Origin: Jiangella alba
GTDB lineage: Bacteria > Actinomycetota > Actinomycetes > Jiangellales > Jiangellaceae
DNA length: 64,000 nucleotides
NCBI RefSeq assembly: GCF_900106035.1
Contig: NZ_FNUC01000004.1
Coordinates: 248,001 to 312,000 of the forward strand
Direction: 5' to 3'
A model generated the notes under the pieces. That model saw only the letters and a program-made list of their open reading frames with translations. It made no database searches and was not told where the DNA came from. This document shows, one piece after another, positions 8,153 through 16,265 of this stretch (position 1 is the first letter of the stretch; each line of letters begins with the position of its first letter). The translations under genes were made by a program, and so were the position numbers.

Positions 8153-8200
8153 GCACGGGACGGAGATTGTCAGCTTCTCCTGCGGCAATCTCCCCCGTGC
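8153..8200 (+). terminator. Terminator after the small WQGP gene
   Basis: Nested stem: GCACGGG (8153-8159) pairs with CCCGTGC (8194-8200), and GAGATTG (8163-8169) pairs with CAATCTC (8186-8192). A TGCTCGGTTTCTC tract follows. It lies 14 bases after the stop codon. Confidence 0.7.
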
Positions 8201-8631
8201 TGCTCGGTTTCTCGCATCGCGACTCGCGTCGGGGGCATTGGCCCTCGGCGCCTTTCGTCGTTTCTTCGGTTCTTTCGTTGGCCGGGTTCGCGTTGGCTTT
8301 GATCTGCCGCGTTGGCCTGCCCCCTGCTGCTCTCCATTGTCGGGGGCGCGGGAGGCCGCCTCAAGCGGACCTCGTGCTTGGGCGCTTCGCGCGACGGAGG
8401 ACCGCTTGACCCAGCCGCCCGCGCCCCCGTGAAAGCAGCGTCAGGGGGCCGGCCGAAAATGGGCCCGGCTTCCAGCTTTGCTGGCCTTCTTCTCCGCTGG
8501 CCGCTCACTGGTCGTGGGTGGTTCGGCTACCGGCTCCGCTCGATTCGTCGTTCGCCGGCCACTCGCCCTTGCCGGGCGGTTCGGCCACCGGCTCCGCTCG
8601 ACTCATCGTCCGCCGGCCAGGCCCGCTCCAA

Positions 8632-8679
8632 GATCATCCAGGTTCCGGGGCGTGATCACGCCACACATCCTGGATGATC
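8632..8679. repeat. Nested palindrome
   Basis: GATCATCCAGG at 8632-8642 pairs perfectly with CCTGGATGATC at 8669-8679. Between them GGCGTGATCACGCC at 8649-8662 is itself a perfect 14-base palindrome. The stacked design is like REP or mobile intergenic palindromes. It may also end transcripts entering from either side. Confidence 0.7.
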
Positions 8680-8794
8680 ATCGTACGACGGGCCGGGACC
8701 CCTGACGTGGCGTGGAAGCGGCGCAAATCCATCGACGTCGCCGCGTCGAGCTGCGCCGTGGTACGTAGACCCCTCCCCGGGCCCGGGTTGGGGC

Positions 8795-8845
8795 CCACCC
8801 TACGGGCGGGCACCGGGCGGGCACCGACAACCTCGCGCGGCGCTA
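8795..8845 (+). repeat. Dispersed CCCACCCTACGGGCGGGC element, copy 1
   Basis: CCCACCCTACGGGCGGGC is followed by a short insertion and CACCGACAACCTCGCGCGGC. The same core recurs at 19287-19345 (opposite strand) and twice at 34.7-34.9 kb. It lies just upstream of the YciI-like gene, so it may overlap its promoter. Confidence 0.6.
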
Positions 8846-8898
8846 CCGGGACGGCAGGATGGGTCCGATCCCCGAACCGCGAAGAAGGAGCCGCCGCG

Positions 8899-9240
8899 AT
8901 GACGAAGTACCTGATCTCGTTCCCGAGTGCCGCCATGGTCGTCCCCGCCGAGGAACTGCAGGCGGTCGCCGACGCCGCGCACGCGGTGGTGGACGAGGCG
9001 AAGGCGGCCGGGGTGTGGGTGTTCGGCGGCGGCATCGACGAGAGCGTTCCGCCGGTCCTGGTCGACGGGGATGGGACGGTGACCGAAGTCACCTACCCGC
9101 AGACGACGCAACTCGAGGGCGGCTACACGGTGCTGGACGTGCCCACGCGTGAGGCGGCCTTGGAGTGGGCCGCGAAGATCGCGGTCGCCTGCCGGTGCGC
9201 GCAGGAGGTGCGCGCGTTCCAGTACGACCCCGCCGGCTGA
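8899..9240 (+). CDS. YciI-like (DGPF domain) protein
   Basis: 113 residues beginning MTKYLISFPSAAMVV, with a ferredoxin-like YCII fold pattern: an N-terminal strand, a long helix (ELQAVADAAHAVVDEAKAAG) and a Gly-rich turn VWVFGGGIDE. The usual conserved His of YciI is not in the expected position. The ATG at 8899 has GAAGGAG upstream. The stop lies only 20 bases before the IS element. Members of this family are often encoded near ECF sigma factors, but none is present here. Confidence 0.7.
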   Translation: MTKYLISFPSAAMVVPAEELQAVADAAHAVVDEAKAAGVWVFGGGIDESVPPVLVDGDGTVTEVTYPQTTQLEGGYTVLDVPTREAALEWAAKIAVACRCAQEVRAFQYDPAG

Positions 9241-9260
9241 CGGGTGCGCGAGGCGTCTAG

Positions 9261-10255
9261 ATGAGTGAGTCCTATTGATCTTGTGGGTGTGTCGCTGTCG
9301 ATAGACATGGGTGGAGGGCGTCGAGGATCAGTGTGTGAGCAATGATCTTGACGCCCTCCTGACCGCACTCTATGTCCATGTCGAGGATCGTGTCTTCCCG
9401 GTGTTGGGGTGGTCGCGTGATCACCGGCCGGGCCGCAAGCCGGGGCTGTCCGACGGTGAACTGATCACCCTGGCGGTGGCGCAGCAGCTGCTCGGCGTGG
9501 CGTCGGAACGGCGGTGGGTCCGGTTCGCGCGCGCCCGGCTGGGCGGACTGTTCCCCTACCTGCCCGGCCAGTCCGGATACGGCAAACGACTCCGGTCCTT
9601 GGGAGGGCTGCTCGCCGCGGTCATCACCGAACTGGCCCGGGACACGCCGTCCTGGCACGACGATCTGCGGCTGCTGGATTCCACCCCGCTGCCGTGCGCG
9701 GCGTCGCGGGAGACGGTGAAGCGCTCGGACCTGGCCGGGCACGCCGGTTACGGCTACTGCGCCAGTCACTCGCGGTACTTCTGGGGATTCCGGCTCTACC
9801 TGGTCACCACCGCCGAGGGCATGCCGATCATCTGGGGCCTGGCCAACCCCAAGATCGGCGAACGCGACGCCGCCCGAGCGCTCCTCGACCACGACCACCA
9901 CCTCGTCGCGTCCGGGCAGGTCATCCTCGCCGACAAAGGGTTCGCCGGGCGCGACTTCGACCAGTTCGTCACCAGCCTGGGCGCGCACCTGATCCGCCCC
10001 GACCGCAAAGACGAACCGACCAGACGGGGCAAACTGGCCCGGGTCCGCCAATGGATCGAAGCCGTCTTCGACACCCTGAAAGGCCAGCTCACCCTCGAGG
10101 AACACGGCGCCCGCACCCTGAACGGAGTCCACGCCCGCATCGCCGCACGACTACTCGCCCTCGCCACCGCGATCTGGCACAACTGGCACACCGGCACCCA
10201 AGCCAAACGATCCCTGATCGCCTACGACCACTAACGATCAATCGGACTCACTCAT
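9261..10255 (+). mobile_element. IS982-like insertion sequence, intact
   Basis: The ends are ATGAGTGAGTCCTATTGATC (9261-9280) and, inverted, ATGAGTGAGTCCGATTGATC (10236-10255), 19 of 20 identical. Direct CTAG repeats flank it at 9257-9260 and 10256-10259, consistent with a 4-base target duplication; CTAG is palindromic, so the exact border is ambiguous. The element is 995 bases with one complete transposase gene and looks recently active. Confidence 0.88.
9335..10234 (+). CDS. IS982-family-like DDE transposase
   Basis: 299 residues from the GTG at 9335, chosen because homologues start just before DLDALLTALY; a GTG at 9311 would add eight residues. The DDE triad can be placed at LLDSTPLP, ILADKGFAG and RQWIEAVFDTLK. 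The protein ends IWHNWHTGTQAKRSLIAYDH, the typical C-terminus of actinobacterial IS982 transposases. The frame is complete with no frameshift. It fills nearly the whole element. Confidence 0.9.
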   Translation: MSNDLDALLTALYVHVEDRVFPVLGWSRDHRPGRKPGLSDGELITLAVAQQLLGVASERRWVRFARARLGGLFPYLPGQSGYGKRLRSLGGLLAAVITELARDTPSWHDDLRLLDSTPLPCAASRETVKRSDLAGHAGYGYCASHSRYFWGFRLYLVTTAEGMPIIWGLANPKIGERDAARALLDHDHHLVASGQVILADKGFAGRDFDQFVTSLGAHLIRPDRKDEPTRRGKLARVRQWIEAVFDTLKGQLTLEEHGARTLNGVHARIAARLLALATAIWHNWHTGTQAKRSLIAYDH

Positions 10256-11146
10256 CTAGCTGGCCTCGCCGCGGGCGACCAGTTCCGCCGTCCCGTCGGG
10301 GCCGACCGCGAAGGCCGTCTCGACGGAGGCGGCGAGGTTGAGGCGCGTGAAGGCCAGCGCCTCGGCGAGGTCGGCCTCCCGCTCGGCCAGGTTCCGGGCC
10401 CGCCGGGTGCTCACCTCGAGGATCACCGACCCGGACCACTCGATGCGGGCCAGCCGCTCCAGCACCGCCGAGCACGGCTGGTTGCCGCGGCCGGGAATCA
10501 GGTGCTCGTCGCGGGCCGAGCCGGTGCCGTCGGTCATGTGCACGTGCGCCAGGCGGTCACCGATCGACTCGGACAGCACCAGGGAGTCCTGCCCGGCGAC
10601 GGCGGCATGGGAGAGATCCAGCGTGATGTGCCGGTACGACTCGTCGGTGGGGTCCCAGTCGGGCGCGTAGGCGGCGACCTCCCGGCCGGCGGCGCGCCAC
10701 GGGTACATGTTCTCGACCGCGACGGCGATGCCGAACTCGTCCTCCAGCCGGTCGACCAGCTCGACGAAGCCGCGGGCGTACTCGCGCTGCCACCGGAACG
10801 GCGGATGGACGACGACGGTGGAGGCGCCGAGGCGGCGGGCCGCCTCGAGGGACTTCGTCAGCCGCACCGTGGGGTCGGGCGACCACACCCGCTGGGTGAT
10901 GAGCAGGCACGGCGCGTGCACGGACAGCACCGGCAGGCCGTAGCGCTCGGCCAGCTGCTCGATCTGGTCGATGTCCTGGCTGACCGGGTCGGTCCACACC
11001 ATGACCTCGACGCCGTCGTACCCGAGCGAGGCGGCCATCTCGAACGCCGTGGCCGCCCCCTGCGGGTAGGTGGCGGCGGTGGACAGCCCCACCGGCGCCT
11101 CGGGGACGCGCAGCACCCCGGAGGCACTCTGGCGCAGTTCGGACAC
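10256..11146 (-). CDS. Sugar phosphate isomerase/epimerase (TIM barrel)
   Basis: A 296-residue xylose-isomerase-like TIM-barrel protein. Metal-binding residues are suggested by [52 protein letters not shown] and GSVILEVS, which fall in order along the eight strands. It corresponds by position to Rv0498 between the PPX1-like gene and proC. The substrate is unknown. Its TAG stop is formed from the CTAG target of the IS element, so the insertion left the reading frame complete. Confidence 0.87.
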   Translation of the reverse strand: MSELRQSASGVLRVPEAPVGLSTAATYPQGAATAFEMAASLGYDGVEVMVWTDPVSQDIDQIEQLAERYGLPVLSVHAPCLLITQRVWSPDPTVRLTKSLEAARRLGASTVVVHPPFRWQREYARGFVELVDRLEDEFGIAVAVENMYPWRAAGREVAAYAPDWDPTDESYRHITLDLSHAAVAGQDSLVLSESIGDRLAHVHMTDGTGSARDEHLIPGRGNQPCSAVLERLARIEWSGSVILEVSTRRARNLAEREADLAEALAFTRLNLAASVETAFAVGPDGTAELVARGEAS

Positions 11147-11173
11147 CTCCCAAGAGTAAGCGGCCGCGCCGGT

Positions 11174-11968
11174 TCAGGACGCGGGTGTGAACTCCCAATG
11201 CCACGGCTCCGGCGTGCTGCCTCCGGGCCGGGCCCAGCCGGGGTTCTCCCAGCCGAAGTCGCCGGCGTTGTCGTCGAGCCAGCCGTAGAGGGCGCCGTCG
11301 AAGGAGTTGGCGCCGCAGCCGACGTCGACGGCGAGGCCCCAGCCGTGCTCGCTGGTGCCCGGCTCGGCGGCCAGGCCGGGCTTGCGGTCGGCGACGTCGA
11401 CCTGCGCCTCGTAGCTGCGATAGGAGTCGGTGACGCACGAGATCAGGCCCTCGCCGGTCTCGGCCCGGTAGAACGCGTCGAGCGCGACGAAGGAGGCGGC
11501 GGCGTCGGGACGCAGCTGCTGGCCGCTGCCGATGCCGCACAGGTGCTCGTCGCCGAGCTCGCCGTTGCCGACGTCGTCGCCGGGGACGGTGGCGTCGCAG
11601 CCGGCGATCGGCGCGAACCCGGCCGGCGTGGGCGTGGGCGACGGAGCGGGCGGGACGGGCGTGGGCGCCGGTGTCGGCGCGGCGGTCACCGCCGGCGACG
11701 GGGCGGGGGTGGACGGCGTCCCGCTGCCGGCCAGCGGGGACGGCGCGGCGTTGTCACCGCGGTCCGGGCCGGCCGCGGCGTCCTGGCGCAGCTCGTCGAT
11801 GTCGAAGGGGGCCGGCGAGACCGGCGAGACGGCCGCCACCGGGGGCGGCGCCGACGAGAACGCCGTCGCACCGACGGCGGCTCCGGCGGCCGCGCCCGCA
11901 CCCGCGACGGGCAGGACGAGGCGACTGAGACGGCCAGGACGGCGCCGCTTGTGGCGAGCGTGGGGCAC
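11174..11968 (-). CDS. Exported VanY-type D-alanyl-D-alanine carboxypeptidase
   Basis: 264 residues. A basic N-terminus and hydrophobic segment (residues 15-40) act as signal or anchor. A long Pro/Thr/Ala-rich linker (about 70-118) crosses the wall, and a C-terminal peptidase M15 domain follows. Zinc ligands are seen in [12 protein letters not shown] (His and Asp) and EPWHWEF (His), with a substrate-binding YRSYEAQ. The enzyme should trim peptidoglycan stem peptides outside the membrane. It starts with GTG at 11968 and lies between the PPX1-like gene and the isomerase, on the same strand. Confidence 0.9.
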   Translation of the reverse strand: MPHARHKRRRPGRLSRLVLPVAGAGAAAGAAVGATAFSSAPPPVAAVSPVSPAPFDIDELRQDAAAGPDRGDNAAPSPLAGSGTPSTPAPSPAVTAAPTPAPTPVPPAPSPTPTPAGFAPIAGCDATVPGDDVGNGELGDEHLCGIGSGQQLRPDAAASFVALDAFYRAETGEGLISCVTDSYRSYEAQVDVADRKPGLAAEPGTSEHGWGLAVDVGCGANSFDGALYGWLDDNAGDFGWENPGWARPGGSTPEPWHWEFTPAS

Positions 11969-12016
11969 GAGCGGCGGTCCTCCGGAAGATCACGAGACGG
12001 TAACAGCCAGACGACT

Positions 12017-12976
12017 CTAACCCGATTCGTCCGATTCGCCGAACGTGCCCTCCTCGATCTGGTCCAGCCGGCGCAGGATGACGCCCTCGCGCAACGCCCA
12101 CGGGCAGACGTCGACCTCGTCGATCTCGAACAGGTCGAGCGCGGCGTCGGCGACGATGGCGCCGGCCAGCAGCTGCCCCGCCCGCCCGGACGAGACACCG
12201 GGCAGCTTGGCCCGCTCGGCGGCCGTCATGGAGGCCAGCTTCTTCGCCAGATCCTGCACGTCAGAGCGGCTGAGCGTGCGCCGGACGTAGGGGCCCTCGC
12301 CGGACGGCGCGGCACCGGCCGCCCGGGCCAGCGACCGGAACGTCTTGCTCGACGCGACCGCGCGGTCGCGCCCGCCGTACCGGTTGACGTCGCCGATGAT
12401 CGACGCGACCTCGGCCCGCACGTGCCGCCGCAGCGCCCGCACCTCGTCCTTGTCGGGCGGGTCGCCGGTGAACCAGTCGCGGGTGAGCCGGGCGGCGCCC
12501 AGCGGCAGCGACACGGCGACGTCGGGATCTTCGTCGCCGCCGGCGGCCAGTTCCAGCGAGCCGCCGCCGATGTCGAGGCTCAGCAGCCGCCCCGCCGACC
12601 AGCCGTACCAGCGGCGCACGGCCAGGAACGTCAGCCGCGACTCGTCCTCGCCGGACAGGATCTGCAGGTCGACGCCGGCTTCGTCGCGCACCCGGTCGAG
12701 GACGGCGGTCCCGTTGACGGCCTCGCGCAGCGCCGACGTGGCGAAGGCCAGCATCGACGTGGCGCCCTTGTCCTCGGCCGCCTCGACCGCCTCACGGCAG
12801 CTCTGCACCAGCCGTCTGGCGCCTTCCTTGCCGATGGATCCGGAGTCGTCGAGCAGTTCGACCAGCCTCAGATCGGTCTTCTGCTTGTACGCCGGCAGCG
12901 GACGCGCACCCCTGTGCGCGTCGACCAACAGCAGATGGACGGTGTTGGAACCGACGTCGAGCACACCCATGCGCAC
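12017..12976 (-). CDS. Ppx/GppA phosphatase family protein (PPX1-like)
   Basis: 319 residues starting V(M)[20 protein letters not shown], with the actin/Hsp70-type phosphate loop. The second phosphate motif is [17 protein letters not shown], after [18 protein letters not shown], and a third comes near [11 protein letters not shown]. Close collinear likeness to Rv0496 supports exopolyphosphatase or pppGpp-hydrolase activity. The GTG at 12976 is chosen to match the family start; an ATG two codons later is also possible. Its start is 21 bases from the divergent Cys-rich gene, so their control regions must overlap. Confidence 0.9.
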   Translation of the reverse strand: MRMGVLDVGSNTVHLLLVDAHRGARPLPAYKQKTDLRLVELLDDSGSIGKEGARRLVQSCREAVEAAEDKGATSMLAFATSALREAVNGTAVLDRVRDEAGVDLQILSGEDESRLTFLAVRRWYGWSAGRLLSLDIGGGSLELAAGGDEDPDVAVSLPLGAARLTRDWFTGDPPDKDEVRALRRHVRAEVASIIGDVNRYGGRDRAVASSKTFRSLARAAGAAPSGEGPYVRRTLSRSDVQDLAKKLASMTAAERAKLPGVSSGRAGQLLAGAIVADAALDLFEIDEVDVCPWALREGVILRRLDQIEEGTFGESDESG

Positions 12977-12997
12977 GAAAACGACGATACTCGTGGG

Positions 12998-13741
12998 GTG
13001 GAGTTGCGGACACACGGAGCGCGAGCCTGGGTGGAATTCACCGATCCGGCCGACGACGGCCAGGTGCTGCGCTGCGATCTCACTTGGCTGACGTCCCGGT
13101 GGACGTGCATCTTCGGGCAGGGCTGCCCCGGCATCTACGCCGACCGCCCCGACGACGGCTGCTGCACGCACGGCGCCCACTTCTCCGACGAGGACGACGA
13201 GAAGCGCGTGCGCGGGTACGCCAGCCGGCTGGGCCCCGAGACGTGGCAGCTGCGCGACGAGGGCCTGCGCGGCGGCATCGTCGAGACCGACGACGAGGGC
13301 GAGCGCAAGACCCGCGTCGTCGACGGCGCGTGCGTGTTCCTGAACCGGCCCGGGTTCGCCGGCGGCACGGGCTGCGCGCTGCACGCCTACGCGCTGGCGA
13401 ACGGGCAGCACCCGCTCGAGACCAAGCCCGACGTGTGCTGGCAGCTGCCGATCCGGCGTTCCTACCGCGAGGCCGAGCGGCCCGACGGCACGTCGTACCT
13501 CGAGATCTCCATCGGCGAGTACGACCGCGCCGGCTGGGGCGCCGGCGGCCACGACATGACGTGGTACTGCACGACGGCCACGGAGGCACACGTCGGGCGC
13601 GAGCCGGTGTACCGGTCGAACGAGCCGGAGCTGCGGGCGCTCATCGGTGACAAGGCGTACGAGCAGCTGGCCGAACACTGCGAGGCGTTCCTCGCCGCCC
13701 AGCTGCCGTTGCTGGTGCACCCGGCTACCGCGGCGCGCTGA
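12998..13741 (+). CDS. Cysteine-rich protein with a YkgJ/DUF3109-like metal cluster pattern
   Basis: A 247-residue soluble protein with about ten cysteines. The early cluster [18 protein letters not shown] is followed by [16 protein letters not shown]. Later come [22 protein letters not shown] and [12 protein letters not shown], a pattern like the metal-binding CxxH...C clusters of YkgJ/DUF3109 proteins. Function is unknown; zinc or Fe-S binding is inferred from the motif. The GTG at 12998 gives [11 protein letters not shown]. There is no clear ribosome site in the 21-base gap to the divergent gene, so it may be translated from a leaderless mRNA. Confidence 0.75.
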   Translation: MELRTHGARAWVEFTDPADDGQVLRCDLTWLTSRWTCIFGQGCPGIYADRPDDGCCTHGAHFSDEDDEKRVRGYASRLGPETWQLRDEGLRGGIVETDDEGERKTRVVDGACVFLNRPGFAGGTGCALHAYALANGQHPLETKPDVCWQLPIRRSYREAERPDGTSYLEISIGEYDRAGWGAGGHDMTWYCTTATEAHVGREPVYRSNEPELRALIGDKAYEQLAEHCEAFLAAQLPLLVHPATAAR

Positions 13742-13754
13742 CGCCGTTCAGCAA

Positions 13755-13794
13755 GAGGCCGCCGAACCCGGACGTCGTCCGGGCCGGCGGCCTC
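13755..13794. terminator. Bidirectional terminator
   Basis: GAGGCCGCCG (13755-13764) pairs with CGGCGGCCTC (13785-13794). Inside, CCCGGAC (13767-13773) pairs with GTCCGGG (13777-13783). It sits in the 70-base gap between two converging genes and should serve both. Confidence 0.85.
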
Positions 13795-13811
13795 TGCAGG
13801 GGAGGTGCCGC

Positions 13812-15314
13812 TTACTGCTGGACCTGGCGGCGGTTCACCGCGAACGCGGCGGCCGCACCGGCGAGCAGCAGGCCGGCGCCGACGAACAGCAGCTGGCTCG
13901 ACGCGCCGGTGTCCGGCAGCGCCTCGCCGTCGCCCGCACCGTCGGCGGCGCCGTCCTCAGCGCCGTCGGTCTCGGTGCCGTCGGTCTCGGTGCCGTCGGT
14001 CTCGGTGCCGTCGGTCTCGGTGCCGTCGACCTCAGTGCCGTCGACCTCAGTGCCGTCGACCTCAGTGCCGTCGACCTCAGTGCCGTCGACCTCAGTGCCG
14101 TCGACCTCGGTCCCGTCGACCTCAGTGCCGTCGACCTCAGTGCCGTCGACCTCAGTGCCGTCGACCTCAGTGCCGTCGACCTCAGTGCCGTCGACCTCAG
14201 TGCCGTCGACCTCGGTCCCGTCGACCTCGGTCCCGTCGACCTCAGTGCCGTCGACCTCGGTCCCGTCGACCTCAGTGCCGTCGACCTCAGTGCCGTCGAC
14301 CTCGGTCTCCGCCTCGGCGCGGTTGTCGCAGGCCTGGTAGTAGGCCTCCTGGCTGCCGATCAGGGCGTTCAGCGGGCCCTGCCACAGCCACGGCGCGGCG
14401 CACGCGTCGTTGAGGATGTCGATGCTGCCGCCATCCTCACCCGGTGCTGCGACGAGGCTGCTCAGCAGGTCCGTCGACGGCGCGTCGGCGCCGCTGCAGG
14501 CGGTGTAGTGGGCCGACTGCGAGCCCAGCACCGCGTTGACCGGACCCTGCCACAGCCACGGCGCGGCGCAGGCGTTGTTCAGCAGGTTGACACCGTCGCC
14601 GGTCAGCGTGCCGTCGTTGTTGCAGGCGGCGTAGTGCGCGGACTGACCGTCGCTGAACCCGTTGACCGGGCCCTGCCACAGCCACGGCAGCGCACAGGCG
14701 TTGTTGCCGACGTTGAGGCCGTCACCGTAAGTGGTGCCGTCGCTGTTGCACGCGACGTAGGTGGCCTCCTGGCCCTCGACGAACACGTTCGCCGGGCCCT
14801 GCCACAGCCACGGCAGTGCGCACGCGCCGTTGAGCACGTTGATGCCGTCGCCGTACGTGGTCTCCTCCGTGTTGCAGACCACGTAGTAGGCCGCCTGGTC
14901 CTCCGTCGCGCCGTTCGCCGGACCCTGCCAGAGCCAGGGCGCCGCGCAGGCGTTGTTGAGGACATTGATGCCGTCGCCGTACGAGTCGGCGCCGTTGTTC
15001 AGGACGTTGATGCCGTCACCGATGGCGATGCCGGTGTTGCCGTTGCAGGCCTCGTAGTAGGCCTCCTGGCCGCCCACGAAGATGTTGAACGGGCCCTGCC
15101 AGAGCCAGGGCAGCGCGCAGATGCTGTTGCCCACTTCGATGTCACCGAGGCCGAGGTTGTCGAGCAGGCCGTCGGCCTCCTCGACACTGGTGATCTCGTT
15201 GGGGAGCTCAACCCCCTTGCCCTCCTCGGCCGTGGCCGCCGGCACGCTCAGGGCGAAACAGGCGGCGAGCGCAGCGCCGGCCACAACGGCGCCACGCAGC
15301 ACTGTCTTCAACAC
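13812..15314 (-). CDS. LPDTG-anchored surface protein with six WQGP repeats
   Basis: 500 residues. Signal peptide 1-29 (ends PAATA-EE); six repeats of the type [14 protein letters not shown]...YxACN between residues 63 and 331; a low-complexity stalk of about 19 TEVDG and 4 TETDG units (337-451); then the sorting signal LPDTG at 466-470, a hydrophobic stretch and the tail NRRQVQQ. Cysteine pairs lie at 66/90, 123/147, 165/189, 207/231, 249/273 and 305/329, each exactly 24 apart. DG(I/L/V)NV-type linkers separate most repeats. The GTG at 15314 follows GAGGAG and matches the paralogue's start. A sortase should link it to peptidoglycan; none is encoded in the window. It resembles no family I recognise. 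Confidence 0.9.
   Translation of the reverse strand: MLKTVLRGAVVAGAALAACFALSVPAATAEEGKGVELPNEITSVEEADGLLDNLGLGDIEVGNSICALPWLWQGPFNIFVGGQEAYYEACNGNTGIAIGDGINVLNNGADSYGDGINVLNNACAAPWLWQGPANGATEDQAAYYVVCNTEETTYGDGINVLNGACALPWLWQGPANVFVEGQEATYVACNSDGTTYGDGLNVGNNACALPWLWQGPVNGFSDGQSAHYAACNNDGTLTGDGVNLLNNACAAPWLWQGPVNAVLGSQSAHYTACSGADAPSTDLLSSLVAAPGEDGGSIDILNDACAAPWLWQGPLNALIGSQEAYYQACDNRAEAETEVDGTEVDGTEVDGTEVDGTEVDGTEVDGTEVDGTEVDGTEVDGTEVDGTEVDGTEVDGTEVDGTEVDGTEVDGTEVDGTEVDGTEVDGTEVDGTETDGTETDGTETDGTETDGAEDGAADGAGDGEALPDTGASSQLLFVGAGLLLAGAAAAFAVNRRQVQQ
13965..14308 (-). repeat. 15-base coding minisatellite for the [10 protein letters not shown] stalk
   Basis: On the + strand the unit is CTCAGTGCCGTCGAC, with the variant CTCGGTCCCGTCGAC; the last units use GTCGGT (Thr in place of Val). 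About 23 copies keep the frame because 15 is divisible by three. Long exact runs make copy-number change by slippage likely, which would alter stalk length without breaking the gene. Confidence 0.9.
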
Positions 15315-15385
15315 AATTCTCCTCAAATCATTCGAAAGGTGTTTCCCAGGCAACCTTTTTTCTGGGTGCCCGCCAGGGAGTACAT

Positions 15386-15410
15386 TTGACGCCCTGGCCA
15401 GGGGTGTCAA
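15386..15410 (-). promoter_or_regulatory. TTGAC-N15-GTCAA element before the anchored WQGP gene
   Basis: Read on the - strand, TTGACA at 15410 is followed after 14 bases by GTCAAA. The start codon lies 96 bases further on. The spacing, arms and distance match the element at 7556-7580. The central CTGGCCAG is also palindromic. Confidence 0.6.
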
Positions 15411-15514
15411 GGTACTCTACAAAAGGTCAATCTTCTAGGTGACATACCGGTGACACTGTTTTCTTAAATCCCTTTCTGTCCGAATTCGACCTGAGCGTCT
15501 GCAATGATTGCTCT

Positions 15515-16219
15515 GTGCGCCGCGCCGTGATCCCGAGTCCGAACATCTGGCACCATCCCGACGTCTACGAGATCGAGAACCGCGGGGTCGATCCCGGCGG
15601 TGTCATCGAGGCCGCCATGCTGCGTCTGCACGACTGGGCGGGGCTCGAGTTGCTCGACGTCGGCTGCGGCGCCGGGTACCACCTCCCGCGGTTCGCCGCG
15701 TCCGCCCGCCGCGTCGCCGGCGTCGAGCCGCACCCGCCGCTGGTGCGCCGGGCCCAGCAGCGAGTCGCGACGCTGCCGGCGGCGGTGCGCTCCCGCATCA
15801 CCGTCCGGCGCGGCACGGCCCAGCAGCTGCCGCTCCCGACTGCCTCCGTCGACGTCGTGCACGCCCGCTGGGCCTACTTCTTCGGCCCGGGCTGCGAGCC
15901 GGGCCTGGCCGAACTGGGCCGGGTCCTGCGGCGCGGCGGCACCGCGTTCGTCATCGACAACGACGCGACGCGCTCGACGTTCGGCCGCTGGTTCCGCACC
16001 GCGCTGCCGAAGTACGACGCCCAGGCGGTGGAGCGGTTCTGGGCCCGGCAGGGCTGGCATCGCGAGCCGCTGACGATGCGCTGGGAGCTGCCCGACCGCG
16101 CGGCCTTCGAGGCCGTCGTGCGGATCGAGTTCGACCCGGCCAACGCCGACGCCATCCTCGCCGAGCACGACGGCGCCTCCGTCGACTACGCCGTCAACCT
16201 CTTCTGGCGCCGCTTCTGA
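15515..16219 (+). CDS. SAM-dependent methyltransferase (class I)
   Basis: 234 residues with a Rossmann methyltransferase core. Motif I is LELLDVGCGAGYHLPRF, the acidic motif II is VAGVEPHPP, and VDVVHARWAYFFGPG is motif IV. A start of GTG at 15515 gives MRRAVIPSPNIWHHPDVYEIENRG, an N-terminal WxxxxxYE-type segment usual in this family. It is divergent from the anchored surface protein, with about 200 AT-richer bases between them. The methyl acceptor is unknown. Confidence 0.85.
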   Translation: MRRAVIPSPNIWHHPDVYEIENRGVDPGGVIEAAMLRLHDWAGLELLDVGCGAGYHLPRFAASARRVAGVEPHPPLVRRAQQRVATLPAAVRSRITVRRGTAQQLPLPTASVDVVHARWAYFFGPGCEPGLAELGRVLRRGGTAFVIDNDATRSTFGRWFRTALPKYDAQAVERFWARQGWHREPLTMRWELPDRAAFEAVVRIEFDPANADAILAEHDGASVDYAVNLFWRRF

Positions 16220-16265
16220 GGCGACCGGACCCGCGTTGTCGGACCCGCCGTCTACGGTTCATCAC

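Larger units (their letters stand above)
8140..8898. other. Gene-free repeat-bearing stretch
   Basis: No frame here has coding character. Besides the terminator, it holds a degenerate direct repeat of about 50 bases containing ACCGGCTCCGCTCGA, with copies near 8520-8568 and 8578-8626, a long nested palindrome at 8632-8679, and one copy of a dispersed CCCACCCTACGGGCGGGC element near 8795-8845. Confidence 0.5.

Noticed and set aside
9311-9334. Earlier GTG start for the transposase
   Set aside because: It adds eight residues not matched by the usual N-terminus, which begins next to DLDALLTALY.
10502-13741. A continuous 1079-codon frame on the + strand
   Set aside because: Only the last 247 codons (12998-13741) are a gene. 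The rest is antisense to isomerase, VanY and PPX1-like genes and has Arg/Gly/Asp-rich composition typical of opposite-strand frames in GC-rich DNA.
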